Shown here in pieces: positions 1 through 10,136 of a stretch of DNA of 64,000 nt (positions are counted from its first letter, which is position 1; each line of letters starts with the position of its first letter). The notes beneath the pieces are model-generated. The model worked only from the letters and a program-made list of their open reading frames with translations. It had not been told where the DNA came from and made no database searches. Where the stretch lies: assembly GCF_000002075.1 (NCBI RefSeq), contig NW_004797832.1, positions 112,477 through 176,476 of the forward strand. Direction: 5' to 3'. The translations under genes were made by a program, and so were the position numbers. Source of the DNA: Aplysia californica (Eukaryota; Mollusca; Gastropoda; Aplysiida; Aplysiidae).

Positions 1-44
<44 letters not shown>
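1..44. repeat. (AG)n microsatellite
   Basis: Uninterrupted AG dinucleotide run at the window edge, probably continuing upstream. Confidence 0.97.
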
Positions 45-47
<3 letters not shown>

Positions 48-678
48 CTTCATAAAGTTTTAGTTGTTGTTATTTTGGCCAACACAAAGCATCACGGAGA
101 TGGACATGGCACAGTCCAAGCGGAGAACATCACAACCAGATTGACTAGATCTACATCATGGTGGAAAAACGCTTTCAGTCCAGTGTCAAAATTGGAAAAA
201 CACGAACATTCCCTGGAGCAGACGTTGGAAGCGACCACGATCTTGTAATGATGACCTTTTGCCTCCACCTGAAGAGGGTTAAAAAGCAAGAAAACACAAG
301 GATGAAGTTTGATCTCGAAAAACTTAAGGACCCAGAAGTAGCAAAAAAGCAAATCAATTGGTAAAAGACCTGACATGCACTAAAGAAGGGCGCACCACCA
401 CCATTCAAGACAAACAAGGAAAATGCCGGACAGAGGAACAAGACACTTTGAAAAGATGGACAGAATACTGCTCAGAATTGTACAACTACAAAGCCACGGG
501 AAACCCCGAGATTCTAAACGTTCCCCCCAGCAACCAACATCGATAACCACCCAATCCTTCGAGAAGAAGTTGAAGCAGCAGTTAAAGCACCGAAGAAGGG
601 GAAATCAGCAGGAGTGGACAACATCCCAGGAGAATTGATACAGGCAGGGGGAAAGGACATGATAAGCGCTCTTATTGT

Positions 679-761
679 CTGATTGTTCCATTGCGGTCTT
701 CCAGAGTGTCAGTCGTGATTCGTTCTAGGAAGATGTTGAAGAGAGTGGGAGAGAGTAAACA
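679..761 (-). repeat. 83-bp inverted copy of the LINE's own RT segment (arm 1)
   Basis: This stretch is the reverse complement of 1337-1419, which encodes the LLSPTLFNIF part of the RT, with two mismatches by eye over 83 bases. It is inserted between linker sequence (GATAAGCGCTCTT) and the sequence that should follow (ATCTGCAACAAGATC), so it is extra DNA and not part of the original element. Confidence 0.92.
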
Positions 762-1187
762 TCTGCAACAAGATCTGACAGACAGGAAAGTGGCCAACAC
801 CATGGACACAATCACTAGTGATTACACTCCCCAAGAAAGGTAACCTGCAACTATGTCACAACTACAGCACCATCAGTCTAATAAGCCACCCCAGTAAGGT
901 TATGTTGAAGATAATGCTGAACAGATTGAAACCACAGGCAGAGAAGATCATTGCCGAAGAGCAGGCAGGCTTTAGAGTAGGGCGCAGCACAACAGAACAG
1001 ATCTTCAACCTCAGAATACTGTGCGAGAGGTACCTCCAACACAAACAAAACCTATACCATATCTTTGTGGATTTTAAAAAGGCCTTCGACAGCCTTTATG
1101 GGCAACCATGAGGAAATATAACATCAACGCCAACCTGATCAACGTCATACAACAACTATACGACAAGGCCTCCAGCGCAGTCTACCT

Positions 1188-1284
1188 GACCTGACCATCA
1201 ATGATTTATTTATAGAGGCACCAGCCATCCATGTCCAGGTGCTGTTTTAGCCTCTTTTTCCTGTATTCGGATTACAATCTACCT
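1188..1284. other. 97-bp insertion in the LINE RT, flanked by TCTACCT
   Basis: Coding sequence for ...SSAVYL stops at 1187 and resumes as CSMGDWFRTTVGVRQG after 1284. The extra DNA is bounded by the 7-mer TCTACCT at 1181-1187 and 1278-1284, which may be a target-site duplication. The inserted DNA contains a small GAGGC/GCCTC stem. Its origin is not recognised. Confidence 0.6.
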
Positions 1285-1336
1285 TAACTGCAGCATGGGG
1301 GATTGGTTCAGGACAACGGTCGGGGTGAGGCAAGGC

Positions 1337-1419
1337 TGTTTACTCTCTCCCACTCTCTTCAACATCTTCCTAGAACGAATCATGACTGACACTCTGGAAG
1401 ACCACAATGGAACAATCAG
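1337..1419 (+). repeat. RT segment, source of the 83-bp inverted copy (arm 2)
   Basis: In-place RT coding sequence of the RTE-type LINE; its reverse complement is found at 679-761. The two arms could fold into an 83-bp stem with a loop of about 575 bases. Confidence 0.92.
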
Positions 1420-2226
1420 TATTGGAGGCAGGACAATTACTAACTTGTGTTTTGCCGATGACCTCGATGGATTAGCAGGAAAAGAACAGGAGCTCGCCAC
1501 ACTTGTGGAGCGGCTGGACACAACTCAGCAGCCTACGGCATGGAGATCAGTGCCGCGAAACCCAAGCTAACACCAATGGCATCAATGCGGACATCAAAGT
1601 CAGGGGCGAGAAACTTGTGACCGTTAACAGCTTCAAATGCCTCGGATCTATCGTCTCAGATGAAGGCTCAAGACCAGAAATTCTCTCCAGAATCGCGCAA
1701 ACAACTGCGCTGTCAAAACTGAAGCCTATTTGGAGGGACAGAAACATCACGCACAGCTAAAAAATTTGACTAATGCGCTCACTGGTCATCTCAATATTTT
1801 TATACGCCTGCGAGTCGTGGACACCAACAGCAGAATTAGAGAAAAAGATTCAGATCACAGAGATGAGATGTTACCGCAGACTCCTTGACATCTCGTACAA
1901 AGACCACGTTTCAAATTCTGAAGTACGAAAGAGAATCACCAACGCAGTGGGACAATATGAAGATGTACTGACCACAGTAAAAAGACGAAAACTAAAATGG
2001 TAAGGGCATGTCACAAGATCCACAGGTTTTGCCAAAATAATCCCGCAAGGAACCAAACAAGGAAAGAGAAAGAGAGGAAGGCAGAGAAGGAGATGGGAGG
2101 ACAACATTAAAGAGTGGACAGGAAAGACGATGGGTGACAATCTGAGGAGAGCAGAGGACAAAAATAGATGGCGAGAGCTGGTTTTCCAATGCAGTGGTGC
2201 CCCAACGGTTGCCCCAACCACGGGAT

Positions 2227-2287
2227 AGAAGAAGAAGAAGAAGAAGAAGAAGAAGAAGAAGAAGAAGAAGAAGAAGAAGAAGAAGAA
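2227..2287 (+). repeat. (AAG)n microsatellite, LINE 3' tail
   Basis: About 20 AAG units directly after the last LINE-coding sequence. Confidence 0.95.
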
Positions 2288-2439
2288 TATTTTTGATTTG
2301 TTTGATCTTGATATCGCGGTTTATTTCGGGAAAGTAATCAAGTACCTAGGTATTTGGCATTGAAGACGAGAGCAAGGGCAGGACGAGGCGTGAGCCACGG
2401 ACCGTGGAAGACAGAACTCGTGGGTGTGAGTCGCAGTCG

Positions 2440-3966
2440 AGGCGAAAAAGATTTTTCACCAGTCCGTGCAAGTTGGATAGCCACAAGAGGTGGGTGTGTT
2501 TGTTAAACTAAAACCTCTTTGGCCCAAGTGTTCCTCTTAGACAGGAGGGTGGGACTGCCCATGCCACTCAATCGGTTGGGAGCTGAAGCCCCTCCAGTTT
2601 GTCCTTGGGTCAATCTTGATGGGAGGGTCAAGTACACTTTTGTGGAGAGTATAACCTGGTCATCCAAGCAATGTTTCTCCTGTTTGGCTCCGTGGTGGGC
2701 GGGGAGTCCCGGAGTGGAAAAGCATTCCAACATACATCCCAAAAAAAACATTCTGACCCATCAGCAGTCCACAACGATACTAAAGTCTCGGCTCACAAAA
2801 GCTAGTGGGACCGCCGAGCCGAGCAGACAACCAAGAAAACCGACCTTTACGACCGCTTCTGCTCTCCCTCCTCCCAGGGAGCCTCCAGAGCAGCGTACTT
2901 GACCATCCGCAACTTAGATGCACAGAAGAAGATCACAAATATAACCTTTTTCAATACAGGAGATGCTTTAACACAGAAATCGGGATACCTTCCCAGCAAC
3001 GTCCAAAAACTGTCTTCTGGTGCACTCCTTGCATCTGTAAAAGAAATGATTGGTGAAAGGCAGCTCTTCAGAAAACAAATTTTGGCTATATTGTGAGGGT
3101 GTGGACGAAGCCTGCCAGATGACTCTTCGGTGGGGCAAGACCACCCCTGAAAGGAGCGCAAATCTTTTGACTTTCAATTTGTGGTACCACTTAGTCTGGG
3201 CGTGTGACCCTATGTGCCAAACCCTCTGCGCTGCTTCAAGTGCCAACAGTTTGGCTGTAGCCAGTCGTGATGCCGACACGCAGACTTCCATGGGATAGCT
3301 CAGGCAAAGATGTATCTCAGTGTAACGGGCAAGAAGGATCATCCACTTCACAAAGCACTTCATGACAACAAGAGAGGCAGAATCAAAAGAGGAAAATCTT
3401 GGATGGCGGAAGCAGAGGATTTCCTGAGAAAAATCTGTGTACCACTAGGCGAAGAATGGGAACAGGTGGCAGGAGAAAACAGGGACCTCACCAAGGTCAA
3501 AATAAGTATTGGCAGAGACGGAAGAAATGTTGTGGCTTCCATCAACTAGAGCGATATCAACGAGATTGTTGACACAAACTCAAAAGCAGGGGATCCTGCA
3601 ATTTATACAGATGGTTCAGGGAAAAGAGACAGTCAGCGAAGTGGATGGGGATTTGTTGCATTCGCTAACGATAAAACCATACACAGTGCCTCTGGAGCCT
3701 GCTGCAGGGCTACATCTAGTATGCGAATGGAAATTGAAGCCATCACGAAAGTACTTGATTGGATCGCCCCCACATAACTCATGCCGTTCTTATCACTGAT
3801 TCCATGTGTACCCTCAGAAGGATCGAAAAGGTTTTCCTGACAACACAATGGATTCAAGCTATCGAAGCAACGCCTATACGATCGCTCACATGGATTTTCT
3901 GCCCTGGCCATGCAGGTGTTACGGGAAATGAAAAAGCGGACAGACTGGCAGGTGAGGGCAGATAGG
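2440..3966 (+). mobile_element. I-clade LINE, internally deleted: ORF1 piece joined to RNase H
   Basis: The plus-strand 5' region (2500-2720) matches the reverse complement of 5230-5450, giving the same element in opposite orientation. ORF1 (gag-like, RNA-binding) can be followed from about 2727 through LDAQKKITNITFFNTGDAL near 2918 to one zinc knuckle (CFKCQQFGCSQS) near 3230. Then, with no EN or RT between, comes a ribonuclease H domain: YTDGSGKRDSQ at 3604, SMRMEIEAITKVLDW near 3720, LITDSMCTLRRI near 3787 and GHAGVTGNEKADRLAG at 3907-3954, so the D, E, D and H/D active-site positions are all readable. RNase H after the RT is a mark of I-clade and related LINEs. Several frameshifts are present. 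The missing 3-4 kb middle points to an internal deletion or recombination between copies. Confidence 0.82.
3597..3966 (+). pseudogene. LINE ribonuclease H domain
   Basis: About 120 residues of RNase H, which in I-clade LINEs removes RNA from the RNA-DNA hybrid. Readable motifs: YTDGSG, GWGFVAF, MEIEAI, TDSMCTL, FCPGHAGVTGNEKADRLAG. One frameshift near 3770 separates the first half from the second. The 3' end fades at about 3990, close to the join with the minus-strand copy. Confidence 0.82.
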
Positions 3967-4029
3967 GTCGAGATCCTGAAATGTCGCTCTCGCCAGCTAA
4001 TTGAGAAGGCCCACCTCACACTCCATCAG

Positions 4030-5510
4030 AGGGATGGGCTGTGAGGTGGAAGAAGAAGGAGAAGAAGAAAAATGGATAGAAGAGGGGTGAGGGGGAGAAG
4101 AAGGGGCGGAGGAAGAGTCCTCTCTGTCCTCCCCTACAACCCCATAGCGGTTAGAGAGTGGCACCTCAAAGGGGGTTGCCACAGGGATAGCAGCGGGCTT
4201 TCTGTTCTTAGTAATCTTAGGCACAGAGACTTGCCTGTTGACCGCGGGCTTTTGGGAGGTCGGCAGTAGAATTACTTGCTGATCTCGTGACCATCTGGGC
4301 TGCCTTTAAATACGACCGGCCAATGACTGAGGTTGTGATTGGCGGGCAGACAACCTTACGGGCCTCCTGAAACGAGCAGCCTTTTTCGCGCCTTGTATTC
4401 TTGGATGGCGCGTTCTTGGAGCCAAGTCGGGCACTCCTTGCTAAAAGCTGTGTGCTGGCCGTGGCAATTGGGGCAACAAGGACTAGCCTTGCATTCCTTC
4501 GCAGGATGCCCGGTCTTGCCACAACGAGAACACACGGCTGCGTGACGGCACCGTGACTGGCTATGGCCGAAATTCTGACACTTGAAACAGCTCAGAGGGT
4601 TCGGCACATAGGGTCGTACGTCGAGTACCAAGTAAGATGCCCGAACGGTGGTTGGAGGGCGACACGATTCGAAAGTGAGGACAATCGTTCCATAGTGGTC
4701 TCCCCCCGCCGAGGAGTAATCCGGCGGGCTTCGACCACTCCCTCACAGTGCTCCACAATCTCTTTCATGGAGCAGCCTTTCAGCCCATGGCTACAGACCA
4801 CGCCCTTCGAGCGGTTAAATTTCTGGTAGTGCTCGGACTTACATGGTATACCGCCGAAGGTCGTGGTATCCAGGAGTTTAGTCACTTCGTTCTCGGTTGC
4901 GCACTTGACAAGGAGTGCACCACAGGAAAGTTTCTGTACACATGTGGGAATGTATCCCAGAAATTTCTGTAGTGCATGTCCTGTCTTAAAGAGGTTGAGA
5001 TCGGTAATTCTTCTCTGTGCGTCTTTTGTACTGGAGATGGTCACGTACGGTTGCCTCAGAAGCTCCTTGGGAGAAGGGAGGAAGGAGGCATCGGTAAAGG
5101 TCCTTTTACCATTTTTGTGCTTTTGCTCGGCTCAGCGGCCGCACCCGCTTTCGCGAGCCGAGACTTCTTTACGTTGGGAGCTGGGGAAGGGTCTTTAAGG
5201 TTTTTAGAATCCATGAGAGTCTTCTATATGATTCGACTCCGGGGCTCCCCGCCCGCCACGGAGCCCAACAAGGAGACACATTGCTCGGATGACCAGAGCT
5301 GTGCCACGGCTACCCCGGAGCTATACTCTCAACGAGAAAGTACAAGACCCTCCCGTCAAGATTGACCCAGGGCTTGATGGGGTTTCAGCTCTCAACCGAT
5401 TGAGTGGCATGGCCCGTCTAAGAGGAAAACCTGGGCCAAAGAGGTGTGTTGGCGAGGGACAGTCCGTGGACTGATCTCACCTCAACCGCCAGGTACCCGG
5501 TTTACCTCCG
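4030..5510 (-). mobile_element. I-clade LINE, minus-strand copy, ORF1 (gag-like zinc-knuckle protein) and 5' UTR
   Basis: Second copy of the 2440-3966 family, running the other way. A likely ORF1 start is the ATG at 5214-5212 (MDSKNLKDPSP), and a longer frame runs 5044-4592 (MTISSTKDAQRRITDLN...). The next frame, 4631-4356, has three CCHC zinc knuckles in order: CFKCQNFGHSQSRC, CSRCGKTGHPAKEC and CPNCHGQHTAFSKEC. That layout is typical of nucleic-acid-binding ORF1 proteins of Jockey- and I-type LINEs, which coat the element RNA. There is a frameshift near the N-terminus and another before the zinc knuckles; sequence past about 4350 decays and no RT follows. Homologous 5' UTR reaches about 5450-5510. 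Confidence 0.82.
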
Positions 5511-5579
5511 CACGGGTCGTACCTCACGGTCAACGAGGCGCCCACTTTGTGGGCACGTTATACTTGGATCAAACGTCAC

Positions 5580-6320
5580 AGTCTAGAGTTGCGGCGAGCG
5601 AACGGACGGGTTAGTTACCCGCGAGCGGGTAACGGATGGCCATGCGAGCGGACTGCGAACCTCAAGACAGTTCGTTTTCTGGGTCCGCTCCACAATTTGA
5701 CTCTCAACGGGCGGACTGAGGACCTCAAGCCTCAAATCATGTCGTTTTTTGGGTCCGCTCCACAATTTTATTCCCTGAGCGGGCGGGCGAACGGACGAAC
5801 TCGATACGAGATACTCCCCTCGAGGTTGCGCCCATTGTCAATTTTTTGTTAATTAGGCCTAGTGTTTCAAGCCACTAGCGGTGCCACAGGGAGTGAGAAG
5901 CTGGCAACGTAGTACTATGAGTATAACCTTTCACTTCGTGCGTGGGTCTCACTGTGTACGTTCCAACTATCGCAAAGGCCTATGGGGGAGGGGTAGAGAA
6001 ATCTCCGCCATGAACACTTAGCTACAAAGTGGGGCGTGAGGGTGATCTTTTAATATTTTTATTAAATTTTTTTTTTGGGGGGGGGGGGGGGGGGTGTTGT
6101 AAGTAGTATGCAATGGAAGGAGTCGCTCCCCGTCCGTCCGTCCGCCCGCTCGAATGCATGGTCTCTCCGTCGGCCCCCTCGCTAAGCGACGTGTTGTCTC
6201 TGTCCAATGTGTAGCGTGTAGCGAACTGCTCTTCAAAAGCGGACGGTTCGTTACCCGTCCGCTCGCTTGTGGGTAGTGCCAGCGAGTAGTTTGTTACTCG
6301 CGGACGCTAATTTGCGAGCC
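5580..6320. repeat. GC-rich repeat block with CGGACGG motifs and a 70-bp duplication
   Basis: GGGTCCGCTCCACAATTT occurs at 5681 and 5751, 70 bases apart, within a roughly duplicated unit. CGGACGG/CCGTCCG motifs recur near 5601, 5807, 6125-6145 and 6241-6265 in both orientations. GTTACCCG-type sequence appears at both ends (5616 and 6251), so this may be the remains of a DNA transposon with GC-rich ends, but no clean target duplication was found. A T-run followed by a G-run lies at 6067-6094. No coding sequence is credible here. Confidence 0.4.
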
Positions 6321-6499
6321 CGATCCAACTCTACGTCACCCCAAACAGGTTGGATTTGACTCGTGTTGTAGAGTGTTTTCCATCCAGATGCAAGTTTACC
6401 TTTCGGGGTTTTGGTGAGAGGCTGAATGTTGTGTACATGGTCGTGTTCTTGTTGATCTTCTGTCCTCACCCATCTGTCCACTTCATCATGTTAAGTGTG

Positions 6500-6740
6500 T
6501 TATGGAGTCGTACCTAGGCTGTTCCCACTGATTCTACCGAGCATAAAAGAGCGTACTGCGTACTCCGCTGCTGTCACTTTCTTGGTGATGGTGGTGATGT
6601 CCTAGAGGAAAATCAGGAACAGGGTCACTGATAAAACTCCCCCTTGTGGGACTCCATTGCTGGTTATCTCCATTTTCCCTCTTTTTCCTTGCAGTTTCAC
6701 ACAGGCTATTCTTTGAGATACAGTTTTGTCACTTCCACCT
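6500..6740 (-). pseudogene. LINE reverse transcriptase scrap (Jockey/I type)
   Basis: Reverse strand reads KLQGKRGKMEITSNGVPQG and, directly after it, GVLSVTLFLIFL. This is RT motif B of Jockey/I-type LINEs (usual wording NGVPQGSVLS.TLF). A stop follows, and the DD motif is not found downstream. Only about 50 residues are recognisable, so family assignment is loose. Confidence 0.6.
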
Positions 6741-6744
6741 TTTC

Positions 6745-7184
6745 TGAGCATTTTTTCCCCTTCCAATTGTTAAATGGTTCTCTTCACATAACTTTTGCTT
6801 CAATTTCATTTATTATTATCATAGTTGCTATGTCAATTTCTGGTTAATTTTCGCCTAAGTTCAGAATTTAAAGGATCGGGACATCAATGGACAATGGCTC
6901 CTTGGTGGCCCTGATTAGAATTAGACCTTGTGTTGGGACATAGAGTTATCTCCTTTTATACTAGAGTCCGTACGAGGTCACCTGACACGGAAACATTTGA
7001 GTTTGTAGGCGGCCATTTTTCAGTGGGCGAAAACTTTTGTTTACATGTGAGTGGGCATGTCTCTGCTCTTACGTGTTTTATTTGATTCTAACGTTATGTT
7101 TTAATCCAAAGCGATTCTCTTAAAAGTGCAAGCATATTAAACCTCTAGATCTAGATCTACATCTAGTCCCTTTCTGGATTAACG
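6745..7184. other. No recognised gene
   Basis: AT-rich, no convincing coding sequence. CTAGATCTAGATCTA palindromic sequence occurs at 7144-7160. Confidence 0.6.
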
Positions 7185-7543
7185 TCTTATTGGGTCCAAT
7201 CGAGTATACGTTATATACACAGCCGCTTGGAGCTATGACTAGAAAGCACAGTTGAGTATGAATTATCACATGTACGAAGATGATAAACAGTTGTATAAAT
7301 CTGTTCCACCACTAGATCTAGATGTTAAAACCTCCCCTGCCACCGTGATTATGTGCATTGATGATGTCAAGAACAGGGTGATTGATAATACGCTCCACCT
7401 TAAGGAAAATAATACTGAAACTCGTTTATGTAACCCAAAGAAAAGCCAAATCCCCATAGATCTAAACGTCGAGATCTAGATGTAGATATCTAGATCTCTA
7501 GACCTAGATCATGTTTGTACGATGTGTAAGCGTATGCGTGTGA

Positions 7544-7750
<207 letters not shown>

Positions 7751-7776
7751 ATTGTTCATACATGCATTTATGTACA

Positions 7777-7802
7777 GCACCTAGAGCTGTGTTCGTGGGT
7801 GC
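7777..7802 (+). other. LINE 3'-end hairpin
   Basis: GCACC at 7777-7781 can pair with GGTGC at 7798-7802. The equivalent in other copies is GCGCC/GGCGC (60929-60933 with 60958-60962; 39559-39563 with 39588-39592), so the middle pair changes in both arms. LINE RTs of this group are known to bind 3'-end structures; that this is the site is inferred. Confidence 0.55.
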
Positions 7803-7817
7803 TATAGAAATGATCTG

Positions 7818-8157
<340 letters not shown>

Positions 8158-9300
8158 TAATATATGAAGTTCGATAGGCCCTATAGATCTTCGTTTTGAT
8201 TCAGTCAATAAGAAATAAACCACTTCGTAGATATAGTGCTGATGAAGAAATAAAGTTTTTTTTTGGGGGGGGTTCTATTTTTAAGCCTATATCTCTATCT
8301 CTATCTATTTAATAATGCATTTGTTTGTAGATCTAGTTGTAAAAAAAACGCTGTATTATTGCTATTTAGTAACCTAGATAGTACGCCACGGCGCCCATGT
8401 TTTAAAAAAAAAGTTAACAAGGACCAAGCCGATCGCCTAGCCCATTGCTTTAGCTTGAACTCCTTCACAAAACTCGCCCACTGAACAGTGAAACATGGCG
8501 GACCCGCCGCTGTCAAATGTGGCCATCGCGCAGCAAGGCGAGGGAGAGGGGCGTACTGTATCTAGTGCCCCTATAGTGTACATCTATGTGTGGGGGGGTC
8601 AAAAATAGGGATGAGGGCATGAACCGGGGGGAGGGGGGGGGGGGGGGGTGATGGGGCATGGAAAAGGTCGGTCGCCCCCCCTGGGGGCCGACATTACTTG
8701 TGACCGCCCCGTGCTTTCGACGTAGGGCCGATATGAAACAAAGAATATAGGGGATCCCGCCATCCCGTCGGTTTTAAGTGGTAAAGCACACCAAGGGGGA
8801 CTATCCTCTCCCAAAAATTATGTTTTTGTGGAGAAAATCGAAGGTAAAGTTTTTGCCCCGTGTTCAGTTTCTTTTAAATAATCTAGTAGGAGAGTTTTCT
8901 CTATAACCAAACAAATTTATGCACCAATGAAACCAAGCTTCTCCTATAAGTAAGGCAATGCCCACTTTTAGGGTAAGTCAATATTTCTGGAAACCCCCGA
9001 TATCTGGGTTTAGCCCGCTTGTCCTTAAAAAAGCGACCATAATATAATGGATAGGTCGACCGCCGCCCTGGGGCCGACATTACTCGCGACGGCGTGTCCG
9101 ACATTACTCGCGACGGCGTGTCCGACTTAGGGCCGATATGAATTAGGAGCAGCAATATGTATGAGTTCAAGCTGCCTGCAGCGGTAAAAGCGGGCCGAGA
9201 GCGGGCTTTAATCTTGTCCCACATCAAATGGATTTTGGGCCGCCATTTTCATGCTGGCTGGGTTAAAAACAAACATCCGGAGAAACGGTAATATTATTTT
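8158..9300. repeat. Mostly unrecognised DNA with a short direct repeat family
   Basis: The sequence GGGGCCGACATTACT...TAGGGCCGATATGAA is present near 8686-8735 and again at 9070-9143. The second copy also contains a perfect 24-bp tandem duplication (GACATTACTCGCGACGGCGT plus GTCC, twice from 9076). G-runs occur at 8264-8272 and 8626-8648. No gene recognised. Confidence 0.6.
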
Positions 9301-9317
9301 CTCTCTCTCTGTCTAGC

Positions 9318-9412
<95 letters not shown>

Positions 9413-9430
9413 CGCGCGCGCGCGCGCACA
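9301..9430. repeat. (CT)n, (CA)n and (CG)n microsatellite block
   Basis: Short CT run, about 45 CA units with one break, then a pure CG stretch at 9412-9427. Confidence 0.95.
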
Positions 9431-9730
9431 CGATTAAAATCAAAGATGACCTTTAACGTTACGCATCTGTATTTAGATCTAATGCATAAATGATTTAAAT
9501 GTATGGGGTTGGGGCTGAGAAGCTTCTGATTAGAATTGTTTTCAATCTTAACGAAATGACGATATTGATATTTTTCGGATCCAGACAAAAAATACAGGGA
9601 AACAGGCCTTTCGATTATCGAATGGTCTCGTTGTGCTTAGATCTACTGCTTACATCCCGCTCACAAGTGACAAAAAGCTAGGAAACAAAGCTAAAGAAGT
9701 CAAGGCCATGAAAGGCGCAAGCAGTATACT

Positions 9731-9731
<1 letters not shown>

Positions 9732-9768
<37 letters not shown>

Positions 9769-9775
9769 CCCACAC
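9732..9775. repeat. (TG)n/(CG)n microsatellite
   Basis: About 15 TG units followed by GCGCGC. Confidence 0.95.
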
Positions 9776-10136
9776 AGTTGTTCACATATTATTTTGTTAA
9801 TATTTTTACGTGAACAGTGCCTTGGTTTCTACTGTATGCAAACTGTTTCTCATACATTTTATGCAAAAATTAAAGTAAATACACGTAGCATGTGCATGCC
9901 AATTCGTTTTTTCTTTGATTTTGGAAGAAAGCATGTTGGAATTTACAACACAACAGTCGTTCACAGCATGACACTTAAAGTAAAGACTTGTCAAATCTAG
10001 ATCTAGTTCAGGGGAACAGCCTACACGCGCTGAAAATATGTCCTTTACGTTCTACCCTCGGAAAGATCGGCGCTAAGCGAATATGTAACCGTTACACCGA
10101 AACATAAATCTATTCAGTGGCCTCTCTGTCCTCTGT

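Larger units (their letters stand above)
92..2287 (+). mobile_element. RTE-type LINE, broken endonuclease-reverse transcriptase
   Basis: Remains of a non-LTR retrotransposon polyprotein that would nick target DNA and copy its own RNA. The 5' end is truncated inside the AP-like endonuclease: only its tail is left, with the catalytic SDHDLV motif near 228-248. A linker follows (300-660), then the RT: LPKKGNLQLC near 830, EEQAGFRVGRSTTEQIF near 957, FVDFKKAFDS near 1065, GVRQGCLLSPTLFNIF near 1324 and the catalytic FADDLDGLAG near 1452. The C-terminal region (LYACESWTPTAELE near 1803, VKRRKLKW near 1978) runs to about 2225 and ends in (AAG)n, as RTE elements often end in short tandem repeats. 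The frame is broken by several shifts, an inverted 83-bp insertion (679-761) and a 97-bp insertion (1188-1284), so this copy is dead. The clade call rests on motif wording resembling animal RTE endonuclease-RT proteins; family identity is inferred. Confidence 0.85.
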
